Source: Maritimibacter fusiformis (GTDB lineage: Bacteria > Pseudomonadota > Alphaproteobacteria > Rhodobacterales > Rhodobacteraceae). From it: DNA of 64,000 nucleotides. Below, piece after piece: positions 16,684-24,551 of this stretch (the stretch's first letter is position 1; each line of letters starts with the position of its first letter). The DNA lies in contig NZ_VSIY01000017.1 in assembly GCF_008086115.1 (NCBI RefSeq), positions 34,458-98,457 on the forward strand, in the 5' to 3' direction. Position numbers and translations under genes: made by a program. The notes beneath the pieces are model-generated. The model saw only the letters and a program-made list of their open reading frames with translations. It did not search any database and was not told where the DNA came from.

Positions 16684-16923
16684 CTATGCCTTTTCAAGGT
16701 GCGTCAGACCTTGCTGACGCGGTCTGGGGGCCTTCGGATCGGCGGGGTTTTGTTCCCGCGCTTGAATGAATGGTTCATAGCGAACGTCCGCTATGGCGCC
16801 GTCGAACCAGGCAGGCTGCACGTCACCATTGTTCCATTGGTAAAGGTAGCCAACCAGATTTTCAGATGTCTTGCAGAGGATGCGCATGATCGGTTCGCCA
16901 GTCAGGCGGGGCTTCGAATTCAT
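16684..16923 (-). CDS. Small conserved-looking protein of unknown function
   Basis: A 79-residue protein with a strong ribosome site (TAGGAGGAAC, about 8 bases before the ATG). It contains a compact aromatic segment, NLVGYLYQWNNGDVQPAWFDG (residues 23-43), and a proline/charged tail. No catalytic motif, signal peptide or membrane segment is visible. It lies between the fic gene and the VirC2-like gene on the same strand, so it may be a backbone gene of the transfer region. I do not recognise a named family. Confidence 0.6.
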   Translation of the reverse strand: MNSKPRLTGEPIMRILCKTSENLVGYLYQWNNGDVQPAWFDGAIADVRYEPFIQAREQNPADPKAPRPRQQGLTHLEKA

Positions 16924-17083
16924 AATGCGTTCCTCCTAAATGGACCTCGCAACTCGTCACTACTGAGGTCTGAAATTCCTGTTAGCTGGTGTTAGGACTA
17001 GGTTTCTGCAACTGCAAGATGAACCGTTCCAGGTGGGCGAAAATCCACCGGCGAAATGCAAGTTATCTTTTCAGATAGGTATC

Positions 17084-17716
17084 TTACGGTTCATGCGGCG
17101 ATGCAGCGCGAACCGCAATTTCTTCCAAGATTTTGTCGATCTCGCCCCATATGCGTGGTTCCACTTGGCCGCGGATCAGAGCCCATTTACTCAAGACGTC
17201 GAGGGGGTCGTGGTCCCGGAGGAGGACACCCAGGCTGGCCGCATCTACTGCCAGTGATGTCCGGGCCTGCCACTGCGTGTTTCGAGTGCGCCGCTCCTCC
17301 GCGACTGGCGCGAAGACCGGCGACAGTTGCCAGCCTTTGACTGCACGGCGCAGGGCGGCACGCACCACATGTGCTGGCTCAACACCACAAGTCTCTAGCG
17401 CAGCTTCCTGTCGTTCGAGTGCGTTGACCCTGATGTCGATCTTTCGGGTCGGGCTCAATGCGCGCGCCGATACGGGAGCTCTCAGGCTGGTATGCGGGTC
17501 AGAGCTTTCCGCGGTGACTTGGTGCGGCGCCACGGTACCTCCCGGCACAAGCTCTGGCTCGTGCCGATCAGCGTCAACGTCAGTGGCTGGGGTGCCTGTC
17601 TTTGTTGCTGTGACCTGTGCCTCATCTTCCTTCCCGGGAATCTCGCGGTCACCCTGTTGCAGGGTGGCGGCGTAGGCTGGGTCTGGCCTAGTGATGGTCG
17701 GGATCTTCTTGCGCAA
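17084..17716 (-). CDS. Ribbon-helix-helix-like protein paired with the ParA gene (VirC2-like)
   Basis: About 210 residues. The first half is low-complexity and charged. The second half holds a ribbon-helix-helix-like stretch, RKIDIRVNALERQEAALETCGVEPAHVVRAALRRAV, then a helical tail. TTG at 17716 is chosen as start because GAGGA lies 7 bases upstream and it falls just after the ParA stop (11 bases); a longer frame from an ATG at 17794 would overlap the ParA gene by 68 bases. A ParA-like ATPase followed by a ribbon-helix-helix protein, divergent from relaxase genes, recalls VirC1-VirC2, which bind near the transfer origin and recruit the relaxosome. A plain partition role is the alternative. 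Confidence 0.6.
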   Translation of the reverse strand: MRKKIPTITRPDPAYAATLQQGDREIPGKEDEAQVTATKTGTPATDVDADRHEPELVPGGTVAPHQVTAESSDPHTSLRAPVSARALSPTRKIDIRVNALERQEAALETCGVEPAHVVRAALRRAVKGWQLSPVFAPVAEERRTRNTQWQARTSLAVDAASLGVLLRDHDPLDVLSKWALIRGQVEPRIWGEIDKILEEIAVRAASPHEP

Positions 17717-17726
17717 TCGACTGTCC

Positions 17727-18446
17727 TCACGCAGCAAGAATATTGTTGAGGATGTCCGTCGCCTCCTCGAGCGCCTCGACGACATGACGTACATGTGGAC
17801 GCATCAGAGGGTTTGGATCAGATTGCTTTTCCAGCGCCAAGGCGTGGAGAAGCCCCTTCTGGTCCATCTCCTTGTAGGTGTTCCGCCGCATCATGACGGT
17901 CTCAATCACCGGAAAACGGGTGAGCGCTTCTTCAATCAGGGCCGCGTCAGCACGGGTCGTTTTCGGGTCAACCATGTTGAGGACGACGTGGTGGCGCGGA
18001 AGGCTGGAGGGGTCGTCAACGCGGGATTTCAGCTTCTCATACCAATCGGCAGTCTGTGCGCCGACATCGAAATCAGACGTCGACAGCATGACAGGCGTCA
18101 CAATGTGGTCCGCAAGCACCGCAATGCCGTCTGACCATTCGGCACCGACCCCTGCGGTATCGATGAAGATGAAGTCTGCCGTGCCTGCCATGTAGACCTG
18201 ATCGATCTGGTCCTCGACACCCGCCACGCTTTCGACGGTGGCCGAGCAGAGAAGCGGCGAACTCAGCCCACCGGCTTCCGCCCGAGCATGCCAGGCCCCG
18301 AGTACTCTCGTGCTGTCGGTGTCGATCAACATCACTCTGCGTCCGGCGGCGATCGCGGCGCTGATCAAGGCGCGCGAAAGCGTCGTTTTTCCACTGCCCC
18401 CTTTCCGGGCCATCGCTGCGACCACCACAAGATTTTCGTTCGGCAT
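17727..18446 (-). CDS. ParA-family ATPase (VirC1-like)
   Basis: A 239-residue ParA/MinD-type ATPase. The deviant Walker A is ARKGGSGKTTLS near residues 13-24 with the leading signature lysine; LIDTDS follows around residue 42 and FIFIDTAGVG near residue 92. The ATG at 18446 follows GGAGGATCAGA, a strong ribosome site; an upstream ATG at 18506 has none. The size and the deviant P-loop fit small partition ATPases and VirC1, which gathers relaxosomes at the cell pole. The gene diverges from mobC-relaxase-virD4 across the oriT candidate, which favours a transfer role. The second gene of the pair follows after 10 bases. Confidence 0.85.
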   Translation of the reverse strand: MPNENLVVVAAMARKGGSGKTTLSRALISAAIAAGRRVMLIDTDSTRVLGAWHARAEAGGLSSPLLCSATVESVAGVEDQIDQVYMAGTADFIFIDTAGVGAEWSDGIAVLADHIVTPVMLSTSDFDVGAQTADWYEKLKSRVDDPSSLPRHHVVLNMVDPKTTRADAALIEEALTRFPVIETVMMRRNTYKEMDQKGLLHALALEKQSDPNPLMRPHVRHVVEALEEATDILNNILAA

Positions 18447-18506
18447 TCTGATCCTCCGCAAAAATAGTGAATCGCAACGATAATACCAAAATGTCGCTAA
18501 ACGCAT

Positions 18507-18998
18507 GAGGCGGAGGGGTCAAGCAGAAGTCGGGATGCGACCCGCGTTTGGCATGCAGCGGACGGCGTTGTGCGATGACCGTGCGACGTCTGCCGTGGCG
18601 CCTTCAGCATTCGTCGCGGGGCACCGCACACCCTCCAAATGTCGGGATGCGCTCGGCGATGTACTGCGGACGGAATGCAGGTGACGGATAGCGCGCTCCA
18701 GACGGCGGGAGGCAGTCTCGCGTATGTCGTTCTGCGGGTGACGCGAGACGGTCAGCACGCAGCAAAACCCGTCTTGCGGGGTGCAAGAGACGGGGTGCAA
18801 ACGACGCGATGCGCGATGCGGGGACCGCATCGCGTGGTGCAATGAGCGCGAAGCGCGATCCATTTGACTAAGGACGGGAAATCGCCCCTACAGGGCGATT
18901 TTCTACATTGAGTACAAGCCCTTATGGCCGACTCCACTTGCGTTGGGAGTCGGCGGGCTTGTACGAAGTTGGCAAGAAATAGGAACGTTAACTTCAAA
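18507..18998. other. Gene-free divergent region with degenerate repeats
   Basis: A 492-base gap between the divergent ParA and mobC genes. Its left part (about 18520-18860) is crowded with imperfect short repeats built on GTCGGGATGCG (18529-18539 and 18641-18651) and related TGCGGACGG / TGCGGGTGACG strings. The right part has three strong inverted repeats described as the oriT candidate. A 114-residue minus-strand frame across it is arginine/serine/histidine-rich, lacks a ribosome site and reflects the repeats, so it is not called. Confidence 0.6.
18813..18964 (+). other. Candidate origin of transfer (oriT) with three inverted repeats
   Basis: Three perfect stems in a row: GCGATGCGG/CCGCATCGC (18813-18821, 18825-18833); AAATCGCCC/GGGCGATTT (18879-18887, 18893-18901, loop CTACA); and a large structure with outer arms GTACAAGCCC/GGGCTTGTAC (18912-18921, 18955-18964) and inner arms CCGACTCC/GGAGTCGG (18928-18935, 18946-18953). 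It lies directly upstream of mobC and the relaxase gene. Inverted repeats next to a nick site are usual for oriT regions of P-type relaxases. The nick position cannot be fixed from sequence alone. Confidence 0.55.
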
Positions 18999-19586
18999 AT
19001 GCCCCGCCGTCGCAGACTGTCAGAGATCGAACGATCGACCATCGCCCAGGAGCGCCGGAACGGCGTCTCCGCGGCGTCATTGGCCGCGCGCTACGATGTC
19101 AGCCTGAAGACGATCTACAACGTGGTGAACCACCGGGATGAGCGTCAGACAGCGAACGGCAGCCGATCGCGGGTTGTGGGGATCCGGGTCTCGGACGACG
19201 ACCTGCGCCGGTTCGACGCGGCGCTGTCGCGGCGTGGGATTGCGCACCGCTCGGATGCCATGCGCCGCCTGATGCTGGCGGCCGAAGGTGTCTTCCTGCC
19301 CGACGACGAGATGTGTGACGAGTTGCGCAATCTCGGCGCCGCGCTCAACCGGGTCGGCAACAACGTGAACCAGATCGCGCGACGTCTGAACGAGGCCAAG
19401 GTGCGGGGCGAGAGACTGTCCTACCCGGCCTCAAGTCACCGTGACGTCCGCGCCCTTGCGGGTCTGGTCTTCGATCTGGCCGATCAGGTCCAGGAGATGT
19501 CGCGTGCGCGGCGCAGCCTGCTGGACCTTGAGATCAGCTCTGCCCTGGCGGGCCTCGCCGGGAGGGATGCGCATGGCGCGGAGTGA
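18999..19586 (+). CDS. MobC-like relaxosome accessory protein
   Basis: A 195-residue basic DNA-binding protein. The N-terminus has an HTH-like stretch (RNGVSAASLAARYDVSLKTIYNVV, about residues 23-46). The middle is a ribbon-helix-helix-like segment (RVVGIRVSDDDLRRFDAALSRRGI), followed by the MobC signature ELRNLGAALNRVGNNVNQIARRLNEAK near residues 109-135. MobC proteins help open oriT for the relaxase. The ATG at 18999 is preferred; an upstream in-frame ATG at 18924 falls inside the oriT hairpin. The 3' end overlaps the relaxase start by 14 bases, so the two are translationally coupled. Confidence 0.85.
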   Translation: MPRRRRLSEIERSTIAQERRNGVSAASLAARYDVSLKTIYNVVNHRDERQTANGSRSRVVGIRVSDDDLRRFDAALSRRGIAHRSDAMRRLMLAAEGVFLPDDEMCDELRNLGAALNRVGNNVNQIARRLNEAKVRGERLSYPASSHRDVRALAGLVFDLADQVQEMSRARRSLLDLEISSALAGLAGRDAHGAE

Positions 19587-21921
19587 TCGGGCCCGGGGCA
19601 TCGACCCGGCGCTCTTCGACCGCGGCTGGAGCCGGGTTTCGGGATCCTGGCAGGGGCTTTCCAGGGGCGCGCAGATGGTTCGGGCCGCGCGCGGCTATTC
19701 GCCAGCGATCTTCAAGGCGATCTCGAAAGGGGGCTGTCACACCGGAGCGCAGCTACGGGCGCAGCTCACATATCTCACGACGAAGTCGACCCATATCCTC
19801 GACAGCCGCGGCACCCATGACGGGAAGAAGCAGCTCTCGGAAGCCGAGATCAACCGAGTGGCGCGGCGGTTCGAGAACCAGTGGAACGAGCGCCACAGCC
19901 CCAAGCTCGGCCACACATCGCATCTGCTGATGGCATTCCCGGTTGGAACGAGCGGCGACGAAGTGCGCGATATCACCCAGGCGGTCTGCGAGAAGTTCTT
20001 TCAAGGTGAGGGGTCGCAATTCGACTATATTGCTGCAATACACCAAGATCGCGCGCATCCACATGCGCATATCGTTCTGAACCGCCGCAGCAAGGATGGC
20101 GAAATGTTCTTTCTCGGGAAGGATCATCACTTCAACTACGACGCCTTTCGCGAGGCGATGGTCGAGGCGGCCCGGGTTCATGGGATCCGCCTTGAGGCGA
20201 CGCGTCGTCTGGATCGCGGCGTCACGACCTACGCCGCCGAGACCTTCGAAATCTACAAGGCCCGCAACGAAGGTCGTCCCCCAGTCGAGCGCCAGAGAAC
20301 CGGTGCTGACCTGGCGGCCGCTCTGGAAACCGTCAGGCACAACGCGTTGATCTACCGCGGGCTCGCGGCGGAGGCGTCACGTTCGAATTTCGAAGACGTG
20401 GCCGAAGCGCTCGAGAGGGCCAGCACCATCCTTGCCAGCGGCGGTCAGATTCAATCTGACGGAGCCATCTACATGTCCCAAGACGAAGCAGCGTTCGACA
20501 CGCTGATCACCGAGTTTTCTCAGAACATTCGCCAGATCGAGGCGGCGATCGACAGGGCGCCGGCGGCCGAGCGGCCGGTGATCGAGCGCAAGCTGACCGA
20601 TGTTCTGGCCTCGGTCGCGCATTTGAACCCGCTCGGGGATCGCTCCGCCGCCCTGGTCGATGCTCCGTCCCGGGACGGCATCTATGCAAGGCCGAACTTA
20701 AGTGAAGAACACCTCGCGCGTCTTGACGATGGAGAGGTGGCACCAAAGCTGGCCGAGGCGTTGCAAGGCACGGGCATCGATGCCGAGGCTGTGGCCGCGC
20801 GCCTGCGGGAGGGGGCAGGCAATGCCGCATTGGAGCGCCAGTGGCTGGCACAGGATCTGCAGGGGATTGCCAAAGCAAGCGACCTCGATCTGGATAAATC
20901 TGCGGACCGGGAAGAAGCGCTCGACCGGCTGGAAGCCGTGCATGTTCGGCTGGGCGATGTTCTGACCGATGTACGCGTCCTGCGCGCGCCAACCGAGGTC
21001 GACGAGGTGGATGACGCTGAGGCAGCGCTTGGTGAGCGGTTGACGACACCTGGGAGCGATCTGGCGCAAGATGGGTCCGACATCTTTGCCCCATCGGAGC
21101 GGCAGGCGTTCAGAGCGCTGGTGGCGCAGTTCCGCCGGACGGATTTCGATCATCCGTTCTCCGACGACCCCTCGGTGCGGCGGGCGGGCGCCGTGGAGGT
21201 GGAGGAGGCCCGCGCCGCGTTCGATGCCTACGCGCAGAGATCTCCGCAGCATGCCGAACTGGCCTCGATGGCTTGGGAACAGATGACTGACAGTCGAATG
21301 CCGCCGCAATATGCGGTATCGGCGCAGGACCGCACGCTTCATGCTGGCGACATGGACCTCGCCTTGCGGGATCCTTCGGATCATCTCGGTCCGATCACGG
21401 AAGAGCTCCGCATCCTCGCCCGCTATCGCACGGAAATGCCGGATGACGAATTCGGGCAGGCCGTCGAGGACGAAATCAACCACCTTCGTTCGCTCGGCGC
21501 GTCGCGTGCCTATATCAGCGAACGCAGTTTCGAGATCGAGGACCAGGCGCGACAAGACTACGCCGAGCGCCGGTATCTGGAAGAGACAGCGCCAACCGTC
21601 ATGGCCTTTGTGCGAAACGCCGACGTCGAGGGCCCGCTCTCCGAGGCAGAGCAGCAGGACATCGTCCAGCAGATAAACGAGCGACTAAGCCCCGACGCAA
21701 TCGACGCGCTGCGGGCGGGAAATGCGGACGTCCTGGACAAGTTCACCGAGGATCCGCTGCGCCAGCTGGAACTCGCCAAGACCTATCTTCAAAGCAGCGA
21801 GGTCACCGCGCATGGCCCGGCCATGGAGCGCGTTCTCGATGCTCTGGCCGAAGAGCAGATCGAGGCGCAGCGCGCGCGCCACGCCGCGGCACATGGTGAG
21901 AAGGGGATCACCCATGGATAA
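19573..21921 (+). CDS. Relaxase/mobilisation nuclease
   Basis: A 782-residue relaxase. The N-terminal nuclease domain has the candidate catalytic tyrosine in LTYLTTKS (Tyr67) and the metal-binding histidine motif IHQDRAHPHAHIVLN (His157, His164, His166, Asn170), typical of P-type/VirD2-like relaxases. The remaining ~550 residues are acidic and helical without a visible helicase or primase motif and may serve as the VirD4-recognised secretion domain. It nicks oriT, stays bound to the 5' end and leads the strand through the VirB channel. The ATG at 19573 follows GGGAGGG by about 7 bases and overlaps mobC. Its stop overlaps the virD4 start (ATGGATAA), forming a mobC-relaxase-virD4 operon. Confidence 0.93.
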   Translation: MARSDRARGIDPALFDRGWSRVSGSWQGLSRGAQMVRAARGYSPAIFKAISKGGCHTGAQLRAQLTYLTTKSTHILDSRGTHDGKKQLSEAEINRVARRFENQWNERHSPKLGHTSHLLMAFPVGTSGDEVRDITQAVCEKFFQGEGSQFDYIAAIHQDRAHPHAHIVLNRRSKDGEMFFLGKDHHFNYDAFREAMVEAARVHGIRLEATRRLDRGVTTYAAETFEIYKARNEGRPPVERQRTGADLAAALETVRHNALIYRGLAAEASRSNFEDVAEALERASTILASGGQIQSDGAIYMSQDEAAFDTLITEFSQNIRQIEAAIDRAPAAERPVIERKLTDVLASVAHLNPLGDRSAALVDAPSRDGIYARPNLSEEHLARLDDGEVAPKLAEALQGTGIDAEAVAARLREGAGNAALERQWLAQDLQGIAKASDLDLDKSADREEALDRLEAVHVRLGDVLTDVRVLRAPTEVDEVDDAEAALGERLTTPGSDLAQDGSDIFAPSERQAFRALVAQFRRTDFDHPFSDDPSVRRAGAVEVEEARAAFDAYAQRSPQHAELASMAWEQMTDSRMPPQYAVSAQDRTLHAGDMDLALRDPSDHLGPITEELRILARYRTEMPDDEFGQAVEDEINHLRSLGASRAYISERSFEIEDQARQDYAERRYLEETAPTVMAFVRNADVEGPLSEAEQQDIVQQINERLSPDAIDALRAGNADVLDKFTEDPLRQLELAKTYLQSSEVTAHGPAMERVLDALAEEQIEAQRARHAAAHGEKGITHG

Positions 21922-23860
21922 AGGCAAGATTGCCCTAGGAGTTTTGAGCCTCGTGCTGGTCGGTCTCGCCATGGGCTATGTCGTGGCGACCGGCTTTGTC
22001 ATGTTCCGCTATGGGCTTTCTCCCTCGCGTTTCGACGTCACCCTGCTTGCCCGCGAATATCGGGGTCTGTCTCAGTCTGCACCGAAAGACTTCCTCTGGG
22101 TGAACCTCATCCTGGGCGGCTTCGGCCTGGCATCGCTGATGCTGAGCGTCACGCTTCTGGGGGATGCATTGACCCGCTTCGGGACGACGCATTGGCAGAC
22201 TCGCAGCGAGATGAAGAGGAACGGTTTCTTTGCCAAGCCCGGCGGCGGCTTCCTTCTGGGCAAGCTCGGCTCCCCGAATTCCAAGCGCCCGTTCCTTGTC
22301 TCAAAAACCTTCCCCCACGCGCTGATCGTGGCGCCTACAGGCCGGGGCAAGGGCGTGGGGTTCGTGATCCCGAACCTTCTGACCTACAAGGGCTCGGCCG
22401 TGGTGCTCGACGTGAAAGGCGAGAACTTCCGCGAGACCTCGCGCTTCCGCGCCATCATGGGGGACAAGGTTTTCCGCTTCGCGCCGACCGACTGGGACCG
22501 ACCGACACATCGCTATAATCCGCTGGCGCGCATTGCTGCCATGACCAACCCCGACCGGCAGCAGATGGAGCTGAAACTCACCGCGAAGCTCTTCCTGCAG
22601 ACCGACGATGAAAAGCTGAGCGGGCTTTTGGCCGGGGGTATCGACCTCTTCGTGGCGGCCGGCCTTCTGGCCTTCGAGCGCGGCGTGCCGACCATCGGCG
22701 AGATCTATCGCATCACAGCCTCGGGGGGCGACAAGCAGAAGGAATACCTGAAGCGTTCACAGGAGGTGAAGAACAAGTCGGCCAAACTGATCTTCGAGCG
22801 TATGGCATCGACCAACAACGACACCCTCACTTCCTACCTCTCCCTCCTGATGACATCGGGTCTCGACACTTGGGACAACCGCGCGATCGACGCGGCCACC
22901 GCGACCTCTGACTTCTCATTCCGGGATATCCGCCGCCGCCCACATGCGATCTATCTTGTGGTCGAATCCGAGATGATCCGACCGCTTGCCCCGCTGATCC
23001 GTCTCTTTTTCTCGGACCTGATCGCTTCGCTGCAAGCACAGGAACCTGGCGATGACGAACCTTGGCCGGTCATGATCATGCTCGACGAGTTCGACCGGCT
23101 CGGGAAGATGCCGATCGTCGCCGAGAGCATCAAGACGCTGCGCTCGTTCGGCGGCAACCTCGCGATCGTGACCCAGACCATCCCCGCGCTCGATGAGATC
23201 TATGGCGAAAACACCCGCCGGTCGCTGCAGGGTGGCGCCGGGGTGAAGCTCTACCTCACTCCGTCCGAGCAGAAGACCATCGAAGAGTTGAGCCAGGCCG
23301 TGGGCAAGACAACCAAGCGCGTGGTGACCCGCTCCCGCGCTGTTGGACGCAATCCGTTTGAGGGGCGCAGCGTTTCGGAGAGGACAGAAGATACCCCGCT
23401 TCTGACAGAGGATGAGGCCCGGCGCATGGACCTCGACGAGGTCATCCTTGTGATCGACGCGCAGATGCCCATCCGCGCAAGAAGGGTGAAGTATTTCGAG
23501 GATCCGGTGTTAAAGGTTCTGCACGCCGGTCAATCGGGAAGCTTCCCATATCCGGACGAGGACGGCCTTCGGCGGGACCGACAGATGTCCGAGACTCGCG
23601 AGACAGTGGAGAAGCTGAAGCAGGAGCTGCAGGAGGTGCGTGCGGCAAATGTCGCGCGGGACGAAGGCTCGAATGCGCCGAAGACTAATCCTGTCAGTTT
23701 AGCGAAGGCTCGCGGTCGCGCAGCCCGCGCAGCTGCGAGTGGCGGTGGCCAAGGTCAGTTGTCGCTTGATATCGAGGGATTGGGGATCAGGGATGCAAAC
23801 CGGACGGCACTGGAAACCGCCGTTCAGACGACTAGAGCGATTCTTGCGGAGCATGTGTGA
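21914..23860 (+). CDS. virD4: Type IV coupling protein VirD4/TraG
   Basis: A 648-residue coupling ATPase. Two N-terminal membrane helices (about residues 6-30 and 62-84) anchor it in the inner membrane. Walker A is PTGRGKGVG (141-149), followed by the family signature VIPNLLTYKGSAVVLDVKGEN. Walker B is MIMLDEFDRLG around residue 392, and VTQTIPALDEIYGE follows. It connects the relaxase-DNA complex to the VirB channel and pumps DNA through. The ATG at 21914 overlaps the relaxase stop. The C-terminal ~90 residues are charged and helical and may bind substrate. No lesions are visible. Confidence 0.95.
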   Translation: MDKGKIALGVLSLVLVGLAMGYVVATGFVMFRYGLSPSRFDVTLLAREYRGLSQSAPKDFLWVNLILGGFGLASLMLSVTLLGDALTRFGTTHWQTRSEMKRNGFFAKPGGGFLLGKLGSPNSKRPFLVSKTFPHALIVAPTGRGKGVGFVIPNLLTYKGSAVVLDVKGENFRETSRFRAIMGDKVFRFAPTDWDRPTHRYNPLARIAAMTNPDRQQMELKLTAKLFLQTDDEKLSGLLAGGIDLFVAAGLLAFERGVPTIGEIYRITASGGDKQKEYLKRSQEVKNKSAKLIFERMASTNNDTLTSYLSLLMTSGLDTWDNRAIDAATATSDFSFRDIRRRPHAIYLVVESEMIRPLAPLIRLFFSDLIASLQAQEPGDDEPWPVMIMLDEFDRLGKMPIVAESIKTLRSFGGNLAIVTQTIPALDEIYGENTRRSLQGGAGVKLYLTPSEQKTIEELSQAVGKTTKRVVTRSRAVGRNPFEGRSVSERTEDTPLLTEDEARRMDLDEVILVIDAQMPIRARRVKYFEDPVLKVLHAGQSGSFPYPDEDGLRRDRQMSETRETVEKLKQELQEVRAANVARDEGSNAPKTNPVSLAKARGRAARAAASGGGQGQLSLDIEGLGIRDANRTALETAVQTTRAILAEHV

Positions 23861-24049
23861 TTACTGCGTAATGGGTACTCGGTTGAATTCTAGGGTCGTC
23901 CAGGAGCGAGCTTTCGTCGATGTCTGCTTCGGGTGAGGCACTGAGTGATCCGCAGATGGCGGTATTTAGGGTGTTTGTTTCGTTACCTGAGCAAGGCCCG
24001 CGTTTCCGCTTCTCTCAGATCAATGCAGAACAAGCTTGCAAATTTTATA

Positions 24050-24069
24050 TTACAACAATATTGTTGTAA
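24050..24069. promoter_or_regulatory. Perfect 20-bp palindrome before the DUF6932/XRE pair
   Basis: TTACAACAAT and its exact complement ATTGTTGTAA abut to form a 20-bp palindrome that ends 2 bases before the ATG of the next gene. It lies in an unusually AT-rich pocket. This is a strong candidate operator for the XRE regulator encoded two genes on. There is no Shine-Dalgarno between it and the ATG, so the transcript may be nearly leaderless. Confidence 0.7.
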
Positions 24070-24071
24070 GT

Positions 24072-24551
24072 ATGATCCCAAAACTTATACCATTGCCCGG
24101 TTCGCCTTGGCCTGTGCTGCCTCCGGGAATTCATATGGCCGATCTTAGCGATGTGTCGGCGGCGTTCGCGACGAATCCTTGGCGGCGCGAACTGCACGAT
24201 GGACTTGTCGATGCGTGCGGCAGGTTGCGGCGGGCAGGGTGTCCGACCGTCTATCTCGATGGTAGTTTTATTTCAGGAAAGCCAAAGCCGGGTGATTTCG
24301 ACGCCTGCTGGGATCCTAATGGCGTCGATCCAGCGAAGCTTGATGGCGTATTTCTGAGATTTGAGAACGGTCGTGCCGCTCAGAAAGCCGCATTCAAAGG
24401 TGAGTTCTTTCCGTCTTCGATGTTGTGTTCTGATGTCGGAGCCACGTTTGTCGAATTTTTTCAGCAGGACCGTTTTACGGGGAAACAAAAGGGGATCATC
24501 GCAATTTCGCTTACGGCCGATCCACTTCTTTCTGGAAAGGTGCAGCCATGA
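24072..24551 (+). CDS. DUF6932-like nucleotidyltransferase-fold protein
   Basis: A 159-residue protein. The N-terminal VLPPGIH segment and YLDGSFISGKPKPGDFDACWD (about residues 60-80) match the DUF6932-type pattern, in which GS...D-x-D resembles a minimal nucleotidyltransferase active site. Family members often pair with HTH regulators in toxin-antitoxin-like units. The start at 24072 keeps the conserved N-terminus; a later ATG at 24135 would delete it. There is no clear ribosome site, but a 20-bp palindrome abuts the start. It overlaps the XRE gene by 4 bases (ATGA). A role as toxin or modifying enzyme is inference. Confidence 0.7.
   Translation: MIPKLIPLPGSPWPVLPPGIHMADLSDVSAAFATNPWRRELHDGLVDACGRLRRAGCPTVYLDGSFISGKPKPGDFDACWDPNGVDPAKLDGVFLRFENGRAAQKAAFKGEFFPSSMLCSDVGATFVEFFQQDRFTGKQKGIIAISLTADPLLSGKVQP

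Noticed and set aside
17084..18446. A plain ParAB partition locus with a parS site
   Set aside because: The second protein lacks the ParB nuclease-like and HTH motifs, and the placement opposite relaxase genes fits a VirC-type role better; partition is kept as an alternative.
18519..18863. 114-residue minus-strand frame rich in Arg, Ser and His
   Set aside because: It arises from the degenerate repeats beside oriT, lacks a ribosome site and overlaps the inverted repeats.
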